Position numbers and translations under genes: made by a program
Shown here: positions 8,932 through 17,413 of the stretch, piece after piece
Position numbering within the stretch: position 1 is the first letter of the stretch
Layout of the letters: the number at the start of each line of letters is the position of its first letter
Notes under the pieces: generated by a model
Database searches by the model: none
What the model saw: only the letters and a program-made list of their open reading frames with translations
Told to the model about the DNA's origin: nothing
From: Rarobacter faecitabidus
GTDB taxonomy: Bacteria; Actinomycetota; Actinomycetes; Actinomycetales; Cellulomonadaceae
Direction of reading: 5' to 3'
Length of the DNA: 64,000 bases
Assembly (NCBI RefSeq): GCF_006716265.1
Contig: NZ_VFOS01000001.1
Span: forward strand, 186,001-250,000

Positions 8932-8986
8932 GGCTCCATTCTGGCAGACAAACCCGCGAATGGATCCTGGTGATAACGTCGAAGTC

Positions 8987-9922
8987 ATGGCAATCACCAA
9001 AGCTGTCATCCCCGTCGCAGGGCTTGGCACCCGCTTCCTGCCCGTTACGAAGACGAGCCCCAAGGAGATGCTCCCGATCGTCGACAAGCCGGCTATCGAG
9101 TACGTTGTCGAGGAGGCCTCGCGGGCTGGTCTAGACGACATCCTGCTCGTCACCGGCCGCACGAAACGAGCGATCGAGGACTACTTCGACGTCAGCCCCG
9201 AATTGGAGCAGGTGTTGCGCCGTAAGGGCGACGACGAAAAGCTCGCCTCGGTCCTGTCTCCCGTCGACCTCGCCACGATCCACTTCGTCCGCCAGGGCAG
9301 GCCGCGCGGCCTGGGGCACGCGGTGCTGTGCGCGCGCCAGCACGTGGGGGACGAGCACTTCGCCGTCCTGCTGGGGGACGATCTCATCGATGAGCGCGAC
9401 CCCGTCCTGCCCGCCATGCTCGAAGTGGCGCAGCGCACGGGCGGCTCGGTCGTCGCGCTGCTCGAGGTACCGCAGGACCAGATCCAGCTCTACGGCTGCG
9501 CCGAGGCCGTGCCCACGGACCCCGACTTCTCGGCCGGCCTCGAAGTCGGCGGCGAGGCACTGTCTTCCGCTGACGTGGTGCAGATCAACGGACTCGTCGA
9601 GAAGCCGTCTCCCGAGGACGCGCCGAGCAACCTCGCCGTGATCGGCCGCTACGTGCTCAGCCCCGCGGTCTTCGACGTGCTTGAGGAGACGGAGCCGGGC
9701 CGCGGCGGGGAGATCCAACTGACCGACGCCCTGGCCGAGCTCGCGAAATCGCCCGACAAGCCCGGGCATGGCGTCTACGGCGTGGTCTTCCGCGGCCGCC
9801 GCTACGACACCGGCGACAAACTGGACTACCTCAAGGCCGTTGTCCAGCTCGCCGCCGACCGCGACGACCTGGGTGCTGATTTCCGTGAGTGGTTGCACGG
9901 CTTTACGGCGGGACTTCAGTGA
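8987..9922 (+). CDS. galU: UTP-glucose-1-phosphate uridylyltransferase GalU
   Basis: Protein of 311 residues making UDP-glucose from UTP and glucose-1-phosphate for cell-wall and trehalose/glycan synthesis. The nucleotidyltransferase signature GLGTRFLPVTKTSPKEMLP starts near residue 11, followed by DKPAIEYVVEEA. The LLGDD motif and VEKPSPEDAPSN match the family, and length is normal. The ATG at 8987 is chosen because MAITKAVIPVAG is the canonical N-terminus. Its stop overlaps the GTG of glp (GTGA), indicating coupling. Confidence 0.96.
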   Translation: MAITKAVIPVAGLGTRFLPVTKTSPKEMLPIVDKPAIEYVVEEASRAGLDDILLVTGRTKRAIEDYFDVSPELEQVLRRKGDDEKLASVLSPVDLATIHFVRQGRPRGLGHAVLCARQHVGDEHFAVLLGDDLIDERDPVLPAMLEVAQRTGGSVVALLEVPQDQIQLYGCAEAVPTDPDFSAGLEVGGEALSSADVVQINGLVEKPSPEDAPSNLAVIGRYVLSPAVFDVLEETEPGRGGEIQLTDALAELAKSPDKPGHGVYGVVFRGRRYDTGDKLDYLKAVVQLAADRDDLGADFREWLHGFTAGLQ

Positions 9923-11148
9923 GGGGCGTTGGCGAACATCTCGCTGAGGTCCTCAAGGTCGCGCAGCCGATTGCGCCACTCGATGTCGTCGTCACCGACG
10001 CGGTCGGCTGCATCCTCGCCGAGCCGCTGATCGCCACGGCCGACGTTCCCGCCTTCCCACGGGCCGCCCGCGACGGATACGCCGTTCGCCGCGAGGACCT
10101 AGCGACGGCGTCGCCCGCCACCCCGGTCACGCTCGCGGTCGTGGACGAGGTCTGGTCGGCGAGTTCGACCCCCGCGCACATCATGGCCGGACAGGCGTTG
10201 CGAGTGTCGACGGGCGTGCCAGTGCCGGCTGAAGCGGACGCCATCGTCCCGGTCGAGTACTCCGACCGGGGTGATGTGAAGGTGCGGATCGCCTATCAGC
10301 CTCGCAGCGGCGACAACATCGTCGAGCGTGCCACGACCGCAGCCGACGGGTCCGTGGCGATCGCCGCCGGCACGCGCATGGGGGCGCGCCAGATCGCACT
10401 CGCTGCATCGCTCGGCTTCGCCCGGGTCACGGTCCACCCGCGCCCGCGCGTCGTCATCATCACCGTCGGCGATGAGCTCGAGGCGGTCCGGCGGGGTGGT
10501 CGCGGCAGCCCGATCTACGACGCGAACGGGCCCGCGTTGCGAGTCGCGGTCCAGGATGCGGGTGCCACGGCGATCCAGGTTGGCCCGCTCAGCGATGATC
10601 GCGCCGCGCTGAGGGAGGCGCTCGAGGATCAGCTGGTGCGCGCCGATCTCGTCATCACGACCGGCGGGCTGTCCGACGGGCCTCGCGACACGCTACGCGA
10701 TGTGCTCGCGCCGCTCGGCACGGTCCGCTTCGACCGCGTCGCCATGTCGCCGGGGCGGGTCCACGGAGTGGGCGTGATCGGAACCGAGAACCGGGTTCCG
10801 ATCTTTGCGCTACCGGGGCATCCGGTCGCCGCCCTGACGGCGTTCGAGGTGTTCGTGCGCCCGGCGCTGCGGACCATCGCCGGCTATTCCGAGATCTACC
10901 GGTCCTCACTGACGGCACGTGCCGCCACCTCGTGGCAGGTGCCACCGCAGACGCGTCAGTTCGTGCCGGTGGGCATCATCGGATCACCGGCCACGGGGTA
11001 CGAGGTCGCCCCGATGGGTGATCCCGAACAGCTCGAATCGCTATCGATCTCAGCGCTGTCGGCCGCGAACGCGCTCGCAGTCGTTCCGGAGGAAGTGACG
11101 GACGTGGCGCGCGGCATGACCCTGCACTGCCTGGTCCTGGACGGCTAA
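9919..11148 (+). CDS. glp: Gephyrin-like protein Glp (MoeA fold, probable FtsZ-binding divisome protein)
   Basis: Protein of 409 residues with the full MoeA/gephyrin-E domain order: VLKVAQPIAPLDVV, DGYAVR, the MogA-like domain, and a C-terminal beta domain. Key MoeA positions differ. The usual SAMDGYAVR is RAARDGYAVR, the GGVSVG-type motif is GGLSDG (249-254), and the KPGKP-type loop is SPGRV (277-281). Together with the galU-glp-rimJ-sepX order known from Corynebacterium (Glp/GlpR) and Streptomyces (SepX), this supports a cell-division Glp over a molybdopterin enzyme. No other molybdenum cofactor gene is in the window. Start GTG 9919 overlaps the galU stop. Confidence 0.78.
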   Translation: MRGVGEHLAEVLKVAQPIAPLDVVVTDAVGCILAEPLIATADVPAFPRAARDGYAVRREDLATASPATPVTLAVVDEVWSASSTPAHIMAGQALRVSTGVPVPAEADAIVPVEYSDRGDVKVRIAYQPRSGDNIVERATTAADGSVAIAAGTRMGARQIALAASLGFARVTVHPRPRVVIITVGDELEAVRRGGRGSPIYDANGPALRVAVQDAGATAIQVGPLSDDRAALREALEDQLVRADLVITTGGLSDGPRDTLRDVLAPLGTVRFDRVAMSPGRVHGVGVIGTENRVPIFALPGHPVAALTAFEVFVRPALRTIAGYSEIYRSSLTARAATSWQVPPQTRQFVPVGIIGSPATGYEVAPMGDPEQLESLSISALSAANALAVVPEEVTDVARGMTLHCLVLDG

Positions 11149-11150
11149 CA

Positions 11151-11792
11151 ATGCACTGGCCACTGGTCATCCGCGAGGATCTCGCTCCGCCGTCTTCCAT
11201 CGGAAGCGTGCTGCTGCGCCCGCTCCGGCGCGGCGACGGGGCGGCGTGGGACGAGGTCCGCCGGGCGAACTCGGCGTGGCTCGCGCCGTGGGAACCGTCA
11301 GATCCCGAACCGACCCGTCGCCGGCTTCCGACGTTCGGGCAGTACGTTCGCGAACTTGCCCGGCAGGGGCGCAATGGAACGTCCCTGCCGCTGGCCATCG
11401 AGGTGGATGGCGAGCTTGCGGGGCAGATCACGGCCGGGAACCTCGTCTGGGGAGCGCAGAAGTCCGGCATGATCGGCTACTGGGTGAGTGAGCACCTTGC
11501 GGGGCGCGGGATCGCGCCGCTCGCCACGGCCATGCTCATCGACACCCTATTCGCCGAGGCGGGGCTACACCGCGTCGAGGTGTGCATCAGGCCCGAGAAC
11601 CTTCCGAGCAGACGGGCCATCGCGAAGCTCGGCTTGCGCTCGGAGGGCACGCGCCCGCGCTACGTGCACATCGACGGTGATTGGCGCGATCATCTCGTCT
11701 TCGCGATAGACACCTCCGAATGGGCTGGCCCTGGGGATATGGTTGGGCGCTGGCGTGCCTGGCGCGGGGCGAACTACACCGATGTCATTTAA
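11151..11792 (+). CDS. RimJ-like GNAT N-acetyltransferase
   Basis: Protein of 213 residues of the GNAT fold. VLLRPLRRGDGAAWDEVR begins the domain, IGYWVSEHLAGRGIAPLAT carries the acetyl-CoA pyrophosphate-binding R/Q-x-x-G-x-A/G loop, and VEVCIRPENLPSRRAIAKLG is the usual C-terminal arm. Such proteins acetylate ribosomal or other protein N-termini. Here the conserved place between glp and sepX suggests a possible link to the divisome, which is inference. It starts 2 bases after the glp stop, so it is probably in the same operon. Confidence 0.9.
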   Translation: MHWPLVIREDLAPPSSIGSVLLRPLRRGDGAAWDEVRRANSAWLAPWEPSDPEPTRRRLPTFGQYVRELARQGRNGTSLPLAIEVDGELAGQITAGNLVWGAQKSGMIGYWVSEHLAGRGIAPLATAMLIDTLFAEAGLHRVEVCIRPENLPSRRAIAKLGLRSEGTRPRYVHIDGDWRDHLVFAIDTSEWAGPGDMVGRWRAWRGANYTDVI

Positions 11793-11849
11793 CGGACACG
11801 CCGCGGTCGCTAACCAGTAGAGGCATGGCGGAGACTTACCGTCGAACAT

Positions 11850-12881
11850 GTGGACTCGCCCGCCGGAATCGTCGCCCTCGCCATTGTGGTGGTGTGGCTG
11901 GCGTACTTCGTTCCGGGCAAGCTCGCGGGCAAAGGTCGAGTTGCCGCGGCGCGGGTCGATGATCGATTCTCCGAGAATCTTCGCGTACTCGCCGTCGCCG
12001 GTGGCGCGAAGGTCGATGCAGGGCCACATGGTGACTGTGATCGCGCTGCACCGCGCGCCAGCCAACTGCTACCAGTCCCGAAACCGGGCGAACGCGAGGT
12101 ATTCATGACCCAGCCAGAGTTCACGCAGGCGCAACGCCGACTCGCGGAGCAGCGGCGGCAGCAGGCGCGCCGCCGCGCACTCATCACGGCCGTACTGGGG
12201 GCGGCGCTGGTCGTGCTGGTGCCCGTCGTGTTCCTTACGCCGGTGCATGCCGTCGTCCTCATCGCGCCAGCTTTGCTCCTGACGGGAGTGCTCGTCCTGG
12301 GCCGCCGCGCGGTCGTGTCGCAGCAGCGCGCCGACGAGGAGATCGCCCGCCGGGCGAGGGTGGCGCACCGCGCGGCCATCGCCAATCGCATCGCCGGAAC
12401 CGGTGCCGGTCACCGCGTGGGACGTCCTGTCCCGGTCGCCAAGCCGCGTACGGCCGAACAGCGCACAGTCGCGGCGTCGACCGGCCTCGACTGGAGCGCC
12501 AGCGTCGAGGAAGTGCTGGAGCGCGTCGACGCGCGCCGGGCGGCGCAGGACTCGTCCGCAACCGAGGCAGAGCGAGTGGCGGCCGAGACCGTCGAATCCC
12601 GCGCGGAGGTGCCTGCGGCGCGCGCCGAAGCGGAGGTCGCTCGTCGCGTCCCGCGACCGACCTACGCGACCAAGGCGGCGGCACCGAAGTGGGAGCCCGC
12701 GCCCATGAGTGCGGAAATCGAACGCGCCAGCCGGACCATGGCCGCATGGGACGCCGAGCACGCCGGGGACATCGAGATCGACTACGTGCCGAGCGAGGCA
12801 TCCGTCACCGACCAGGGCGCGTCGGCGCTGGGATCACTCACCCTCGATGGGGTCCTGGAGCGTCGCCGCGCCGCCGGATAA
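11850..12881 (+). CDS. sepX: SepX/GlpR-type divisome membrane protein
   Basis: Protein of 343 residues recognised from architecture and context. It has an N-terminal membrane segment (GIVALAIVVVWLAYFVPG, residues 6-23), then a short cytoplasmic stretch with RVDDRFSENLRVLAV. A second hydrophobic region follows (about 110-151), then a long charged Ala/Arg/Glu-rich tail. This matches SepX/GlpR, the membrane receptor of Glp that organises division septa. The GTG at 11850 is used because it puts the first membrane helix directly at the N-terminus. The C-terminal tail is poorly conserved in the family. It is last in the galU-glp-rimJ-sepX order, 57 bases after the acetyltransferase. Confidence 0.78.
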   Translation: MDSPAGIVALAIVVVWLAYFVPGKLAGKGRVAAARVDDRFSENLRVLAVAGGAKVDAGPHGDCDRAAPRASQLLPVPKPGEREVFMTQPEFTQAQRRLAEQRRQQARRRALITAVLGAALVVLVPVVFLTPVHAVVLIAPALLLTGVLVLGRRAVVSQQRADEEIARRARVAHRAAIANRIAGTGAGHRVGRPVPVAKPRTAEQRTVAASTGLDWSASVEEVLERVDARRAAQDSSATEAERVAAETVESRAEVPAARAEAEVARRVPRPTYATKAAAPKWEPAPMSAEIERASRTMAAWDAEHAGDIEIDYVPSEASVTDQGASALGSLTLDGVLERRRAAG

Positions 12882-12918
12882 TGGTGGTATCCTGGTTCGC
12901 GGCCGTTTAACGCGGCAG

Positions 12919-12991
12919 GGGGCTATGGCGCAGTTGGTAGCGCGCTTCGTTCGCATCGAAGAGGTCAGGAGTTCGAATCTCCTTAGCTCCA
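12919..12991 (+). tRNA. tRNA-Ala (anticodon CGC)
   Basis: A 73-base tRNA. The acceptor GGGGCTA pairs with TAGCTCC and has the G3-U70 wobble that marks alanine tRNAs; discriminator A. The anticodon loop TTCGCAT reads CGC. No encoded CCA. Its 3' end is the integration target of the adjacent element: the same 15 bases recur at 13090 and 19812. Confidence 0.95.
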
Positions 12992-13082
12992 CAAATAGTC
13001 GAGGGTCCCGGCGTGAGCCGGGGCCCTCGGCTATTTGTATTGGGCGGAGTGATTCGAGGAGCCGCCGCAGCGGAGCGAGGAC
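12978..13082. repeat. Left copy of 105-bp border repeat (tRNA 3' end + terminator)
   Basis: Ungapped 105-bp direct repeat of 19812-19916 with 5 differences. It contains the tRNA-Ala 3' end, the terminator hairpin and a GC-rich tail ending in GCGGAGCGAGGAC. It marks the tRNA-proximal border of the integrated element. Confidence 0.9.
12992..13037 (+). terminator. Hairpin terminator of tRNA-Ala
   Basis: CAAATAGTCGAGGGTCCCGG (12992-13011) pairs with 13018-13037 over 20 positions with only G-U wobbles. It begins one base after the tRNA. A near-copy lies at 19826-19871 behind the distal att site. Confidence 0.7.
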
Positions 13083-13089
13083 GGCGGAG

Positions 13090-13104
13090 TCTCCTTAGCT
13101 CCAC
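13090..13104. other. Internal att-like site (second copy of tRNA 3' end)
   Basis: TCTCCTTAGCTCCAC, identical to the tRNA-Ala 3' end (12978-12992) and to 19812-19826. It lies 71 bases from the integrase stop, the usual place of attL. Having it 112 bases after a complete tRNA end implies two nested or successive integration events. Confidence 0.75.
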
Positions 13105-13117
13105 CTCGTTGTGCTCG

Positions 13118-13160
13118 AGAGGCCCTTGACCTGCAAAAACGTTGCAGATCAGGGGCCTCT
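13118..13160 (-). terminator. Hairpin downstream of the integrase gene
   Basis: Imperfect 19-bp inverted repeat: AGAGGCCCTTGACCTGCAA (13118-13136) against TTGCAGATCAGGGGCCTCT (13142-13160), with wobbles only. It sits 15 bases past the integrase stop. There is no U-tract, so termination is likely but not proven. Confidence 0.55.
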
Positions 13161-13175
13161 CCCCATGGAAACTCT

Positions 13176-14363
13176 TCAGTTCGGGGTGTCACCGTTCAGT
13201 TTCTCGAGTGCCGTGCGCACGTCCGGCGCCTCGTGTTCGGGGCGAACATAATGCTTGACCGTGGTTCCTGTCTCGTTGTGGCCGAGTAGGCTCGACGCCT
13301 GAGTAAGTCCCACTTCGCGGGCAACATGGGTGGCGACTGACTTGCGGAAGATGTGTGTCGCGTGCTTTTCGAACGGTGTCCCCAACGTCAGATCCTTGAG
13401 TTTGGCGCGGAGACCGTTTGGCTGCCGTACCTTTCCGCCTGTGACTGCAGGAAAGACGAGGCCGAATTCTCCACCATCAAGTCCGGCAGCATTTGCGGCG
13501 CGTAGAGCCGTGACAACGAAGTCTGGAATGGGCAGGTGGCGGTGCGATGACTCAGTTTTTGGAACGTCTTGAAGGCGTGTCCCTGTCGACGTCCCTGTCA
13601 CCACTGTTCGGCTGACGACGACGTAGGGAATATCGGCATCGAGGTTTACACCGTCCCAACTGAGGCCGAGGGCTTCGCCGACGCGGAGCCCGGTCCCGGC
13701 CATGACGTGTACGACCTGGCAGGCTTGTTGCTCGAGAAGCGATCCCTCGGCAGTCACAGCTCGCAGATGCGCCAGGAGTTCTCTGACTTCGGCAACGGAA
13801 TAGTCCTCGATTTGCTTCTTTGGCGTGAGGACGGTCGCTGTGTTGCTCGCCGCATTAGTCTTGAGGACGCCGTGGCGCACGGCAAGTCCGAGAGTCCCGA
13901 CGAGGACCTGCCTCAGGATTCGAGCACGACTGTTCTTGGTTTCTGCAAGCACCTTCAGCGTGCGGTCGAGGAGCGGTGTAGTCGCATCTCCTAGGGTGAC
14001 CTCCCCCAGCAATGGCAACATCTGGTTCTTGACTACGGCCCTGTATTGCTGCATTGATTGGTCTCGGACTCGCCCCGAAGCCTCCTTTTCTGCCAGCCAA
14101 ACTTCTGCGACATCAACCAACCTGGTCCAGGGCTGAATCTCGGTGCTGGCACCGAGCGCACCTGCGGTCTTGGGCGTGATTGCTGCGGCAGCCTCGAGGA
14201 CGGCAGACCTTGCGGAGCCCTTCGACGAGCGTGTTCGCTCGACGTGGCGGAGTGCGCCTGAGGCATCGCGGACAGTGGTGCGCGCCCGATACCCGCGGTC
14301 AATTCTCGTGACCCACACCTCGCCGGCGACTTTGGCTGGGCGTGGTGGCCTACCTGCCGCCAT
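13176..14363 (-). CDS. Tyrosine site-specific integrase
   Basis: Protein of 395 residues that catalyses integration and excision at the tRNA-Ala att site. Residues about 75-165 form the SAM-like core-binding domain and about 185-380 the catalytic domain. Catalytic residues are visible: R227 in TGLRVGEALGLSW, H337 and R340 in HATHIFR, H362 in LLGH, and nucleophile Y372 in KHYVRP. The gene appears intact. The N-terminal part (YRARTTVRDASG) is the usual arm-binding AP2-like region. It points toward tRNA-Ala, as expected for an element integrated there. No excisionase gene is visible beside it. Confidence 0.95.
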   Translation of the reverse strand: MAAGRPPRPAKVAGEVWVTRIDRGYRARTTVRDASGALRHVERTRSSKGSARSAVLEAAAAITPKTAGALGASTEIQPWTRLVDVAEVWLAEKEASGRVRDQSMQQYRAVVKNQMLPLLGEVTLGDATTPLLDRTLKVLAETKNSRARILRQVLVGTLGLAVRHGVLKTNAASNTATVLTPKKQIEDYSVAEVRELLAHLRAVTAEGSLLEQQACQVVHVMAGTGLRVGEALGLSWDGVNLDADIPYVVVSRTVVTGTSTGTRLQDVPKTESSHRHLPIPDFVVTALRAANAAGLDGGEFGLVFPAVTGGKVRQPNGLRAKLKDLTLGTPFEKHATHIFRKSVATHVAREVGLTQASSLLGHNETGTTVKHYVRPEHEAPDVRTALEKLNGDTPN

Positions 14364-14438
14364 GCCTATGCGACCCGATCAGTTTCGATGCGGGATTGGG
14401 TGTGTCAGATTAACGGTGGATCTGGCCTGGCGCTGTGA

Positions 14439-14514
14439 TGTCTCGGCACATCGTGGACGGTTATGTCTCGGGAGATCGTGGACGATTGGGTGTCTCAGGA
14501 CTTCGTGGATGGTG
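14439..14514. repeat. Left-end iterons of the IS481-type element (3 copies)
   Basis: Three direct copies of a 24-bp unit close to TGTCTCGGGACATCGTGGAC at 14439-14462, 14464-14487 and 14491-14514, spaced 25 and 27 bp. The third overlaps the transposase stop codon. They are likely transposase binding sites. Confidence 0.75.
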
Positions 14515-16045
14515 TCGAGCCTGGGCCGTGCCAGTGTTGTTTCTGGGTTGGCTTGGGGAACTCGCTGATTGTTGTTCCGTCTTTGTCTTTGATTGTCACG
14601 GTGGTGGCGGTCCAGGTGACCTCTACGTCTTCGCCTACGCGCTTGTATCCGGCGTAGAACTTGTTGGCTAGCGCGCCGACGTACCCTCCTTTCGATACCT
14701 TGAGTCGCACGGAGCCGTCTACCCCGACAGCGAGGTTCTCGGCGGCACCTTTGATGGGGGTCTCCTTCGGGGTGCGTGGGCCGAAGTACCAGCCTGTTGC
14801 TGTCGGCCGGGGGTAGGCAACCAGAGATTCGCCGGTGTCTGCGAAGAACTCCACAGTCGTTGTGTCCCAGATGGCGTGGACGTTTTGCCCGGCCCGGGTG
14901 GTTGCGATGTAGAACAGGCAGCTGAGGACCTTGACTTGTCCGTTTGCTCTGACTTTCGCGTCGACTGATCCCTTACTGGCGTGCAGTGCCACTCGGGTAC
15001 GCCGAGTCGGGCTGGGCTGTTCGGTGTCGTCCTGGAAGTACTCGGCTTGAGCCGATACCGCTGCCGGCGGGATCGGTGGCATGCGTGGTTCGGCGACCGG
15101 TGGCGGTGCAGGAGCGGTAGCTGCCCAGGCTTCGGCGGGTGTCTGCCCGCCCAGTGCTTGGTGGACGCGCTCGTTGTTGTAGTACTTGTCGAATTCGTCG
15201 ACCAAGGCTTGCAGTGCAGTGATTGTCTTGACCGGGGGTCTGGCGTTCAGCCATTTTTGTAAGGTCTGGTGGAACCGCTCGTTCTTACCCTGAGTCGTAG
15301 GCCGGTTCGGCTTACCCGTGATCGGCTTGACACCCAGATCCAGTAGGTAGTCCACAAGTTTGCCGGTGAACCCGCGACGCGTGGGGTTGAAAGCGAGCCC
15401 GTTGTCCGAGAGTAATCGCTGCGGCACGCCATGGCGGCGTATCGCCTCGGAGACGACTTTCACGGCAGCCTTGGCAGTCTCTCCGTCGGCGACGAGCGTG
15501 CCAACTGCCATCCGCGAGTGGTCGTCGATGACCTGATGGATCGCGGCCGAGGTTCCATCGGCGAGAGACCAAGCGAAGGCATCGATCTGCCAGCAGCAGT
15601 TCGGTGCCGGATACACAAACCGGCGATTCGCCGCCCGCGGGCGCTTGCGAGGCTCGGGCTTCGAGAGGCCAGCGGCAGCGAACGCCCGCGCGAGAGTTGC
15701 ACGTGAAGGAGGGGTCAGGCCCTGCCGTTTCATCCTGGCGACAACAGACAACGGGCCCGCATCCAGACCCTGTTCGACAAGCCATGCCCGCACCGCCAAC
15801 GCATGCTCGATCACAGCCGGATCAGTTCGTCTGGGACTGCGATGTGGGCGCCTCGAGCCCGGCTCAGTTGCACCCACAGGCCCAACCTCACCAGCCATCC
15901 GGCGAATCTTGTAGAACACCGATCGGCTGATTCCATGCCTCTCGCAGAAACGCCCAACCTCTCCTCGCTCAGCATCGCTCGGCCAGTTCGCAATCGCCCA
16001 CCGCACATCGGCGGGCACACAATTTGATTCCATCCACACATACAA
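14495..16045 (-). CDS. IS481-family transposase with long C-terminal extension
   Basis: Transposase of 516 residues. An N-terminal helix-turn-helix (GRFCERHGISRSVFYKIRR) is followed by the DDE integrase core, with D155 in WQIDAF, D214 in LLSDNGLAF and E256 in TQGKNERFHQ. Residues about 320-370 are a Pro-rich linker. The remaining 150 residues contain two similar beta-rich repeats, KVLSCLFYIATTRAGQNVHA... and KVSKGGYVGALANKFYAGYK..., each ending in a YPRP/FPKP motif. This tail is not part of the minimal IS481 enzyme. The gene is intact and probably active. ATG 16045 is used; ATG 16033 is possible. Confidence 0.9.
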   Translation of the reverse strand: MYVWMESNCVPADVRWAIANWPSDAERGEVGRFCERHGISRSVFYKIRRMAGEVGPVGATEPGSRRPHRSPRRTDPAVIEHALAVRAWLVEQGLDAGPLSVVARMKRQGLTPPSRATLARAFAAAGLSKPEPRKRPRAANRRFVYPAPNCCWQIDAFAWSLADGTSAAIHQVIDDHSRMAVGTLVADGETAKAAVKVVSEAIRRHGVPQRLLSDNGLAFNPTRRGFTGKLVDYLLDLGVKPITGKPNRPTTQGKNERFHQTLQKWLNARPPVKTITALQALVDEFDKYYNNERVHQALGGQTPAEAWAATAPAPPPVAEPRMPPIPPAAVSAQAEYFQDDTEQPSPTRRTRVALHASKGSVDAKVRANGQVKVLSCLFYIATTRAGQNVHAIWDTTTVEFFADTGESLVAYPRPTATGWYFGPRTPKETPIKGAAENLAVGVDGSVRLKVSKGGYVGALANKFYAGYKRVGEDVEVTWTATTVTIKDKDGTTISEFPKPTQKQHWHGPGSTPSTKS

Positions 16046-16055
16046 CTCGGTACCA

Positions 16056-16128
16056 GACCGACCACGATGTCCCGAGACAGACTATCCACGATGTACTGAG
16101 ACACAACCGTCCACGATGTCTTGAGACT
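16056..16128. repeat. Right-end iterons of the IS481-type element (3 copies)
   Basis: Three copies, inverted relative to the left end, at 16056-16079, 16080-16103 and 16105-16128. On the minus strand each reads TCTCRRNACATCGTGG. Spacing is 24-25 bp. Confidence 0.75.
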
Positions 16129-16152
16129 TGACAGATCTGGCCTGGCGCATTC

Positions 16153-17413
16153 TTAGTTGATTCGGCCTTCGAAGGTGATCGGATGCGCGTTGAGTGCGGG
16201 CTTCCACCTCGTCACCCAGCGTGCCCGACCCCTGCCAGTGGGGTCAAGCGACCGAGTCACGAGGTAGAGGCACTTCAACGCGGCGGCGTCGTTCGGGAAG
16301 TGCCCACGCGCCCTGACCGCGCGGCGGTAGCGGGCGTTGAGGGACTCGATCGCGTTGGTGCTGCAGATGATGCGGCGGATCCGGGCGTCGTAGTCCAGGA
16401 ACGGGATGAACTCCGTCCAGGCGTTCTCCCAGAGCCTGCGGATCGCGGGATACATCGTGCACCACTTCTCGGCGAACTCCTCGAACCTCGCCTTCGCGGC
16501 GGCTTCGGTCGGCGCGGTGTAGACAGGGCGCAGGTCACGGGCGATCTGGTCCCAGTACTTGCGCGACGCGAAGCGGAACGTGTTGCGGATCAGGTGGATA
16601 ATGCACGTCTGCACGACCGCGAGCTCCCACGTCGTGGTGATCGACTCCGGCAAGCCCTTCAGCCCGTCGCAGACCACGATGCACACGTCCTCGACACCGC
16701 GGTTCTTGATCTCGGTGAGCACGCCGAGCCAGAACTTCGCGCCCTCGCCGCCGTCGCCGGCCCAGATCCCGAGGATGTCGCGCTCCCCGGCCGTGGTGAC
16801 GCCGACGGCGACGTGAGATACGGCTTGTTGCGGACCTGCCCGTCCCGGACCTTCACGTTCGAATCGCGTCGATGAACACCACCGGGTAGACCCGGTCCAG
16901 TGGACGGTTCTGCCATTCGGTCATCTCCTCGATCACCTTGTCGGTGATCTTCGAGATCGTGTCCTTGCTGACACTCGCCCCGCAGACGTCGTCGAAGTGC
17001 GCCGCGACCTCACCAGTCGTCAGCCCGCGCGCGGTCAGCGATAGGACAATCTCGTCGATCCCGTCCAACCGCCGCTGCCGCTTGCGCACGATCTTCGGCT
17101 GGAACGACCCGTCACGATCTCTCGGCACGTCGATCTCGACGGCACCGACCTCGGTGAGCACGGTCTTGGACCGGGTCCCGTTGCGCGCGTTCTCGCCGTT
17201 CGATGACGCGTGCTTCTCATAGCCGAGATGCTCGGTCATCTCCGCCTCGAGCGCGGTCTCGAGCACGGTCTTCGTCAGCCCGCCCAGCAGGCCTCCCGGC
17301 CCCACGAGGCTGACGCCCTGCTCCTTCGCCTGCGCAAGCAGCTGCTCGGCGATCTGTTGCTGATCGATGATCTCTCCCGTCACAGGATCGATCATCTCGA
17401 TGGTCTGGCTCAT
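16153..17413 (-). pseudogene. IS256-family transposase, frameshifted
   Basis: The N-terminal part (17413 to about 16862) starts MSQTIEMIDPVTGEI behind the ribosome site AAGGAAGGG and runs to the first catalytic Asp in VVFIDAI. The frame is then lost within about 10 bases, with net +2 near 16862. It is lost again near 16820, where TATCTCAC replaces the bases for an Ile-Tyr pair. The C-terminal part (about 16720-16153) has VVCDGLKGLPE and NAIESLNARYRRA with the other acidic residues. Joined, the parts give a normal enzyme of about 410 residues. Two shifts make it inactive unless they are sequencing errors. Confidence 0.88.

Larger units (their letters stand above)
14434..16133 (-). mobile_element. 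IS481-family insertion sequence, complete, 1700 bp
   Basis: The element begins and ends with TGT...ACA. The terminal inverted repeats share GTCTC and ACATCGTGGACGGTT. It is flanked by identical 15-bp direct repeats GATCTGGCCTGGCGC at 14419-14433 and 16134-16148, which fit a target-site duplication. Because those repeats lie in the terminal repeat of the IS256-type element, this IS inserted later. Each end carries three tandem transposase-site-like repeats. Confidence 0.9.

Noticed and set aside
9919-11148. Straight assignment as molybdopterin molybdenumtransferase MoeA
   Set aside because: Active-site motifs differ and the galU-rimJ-sepX context fits Glp; no other cofactor gene is present. 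Only a phylogeny would settle it.
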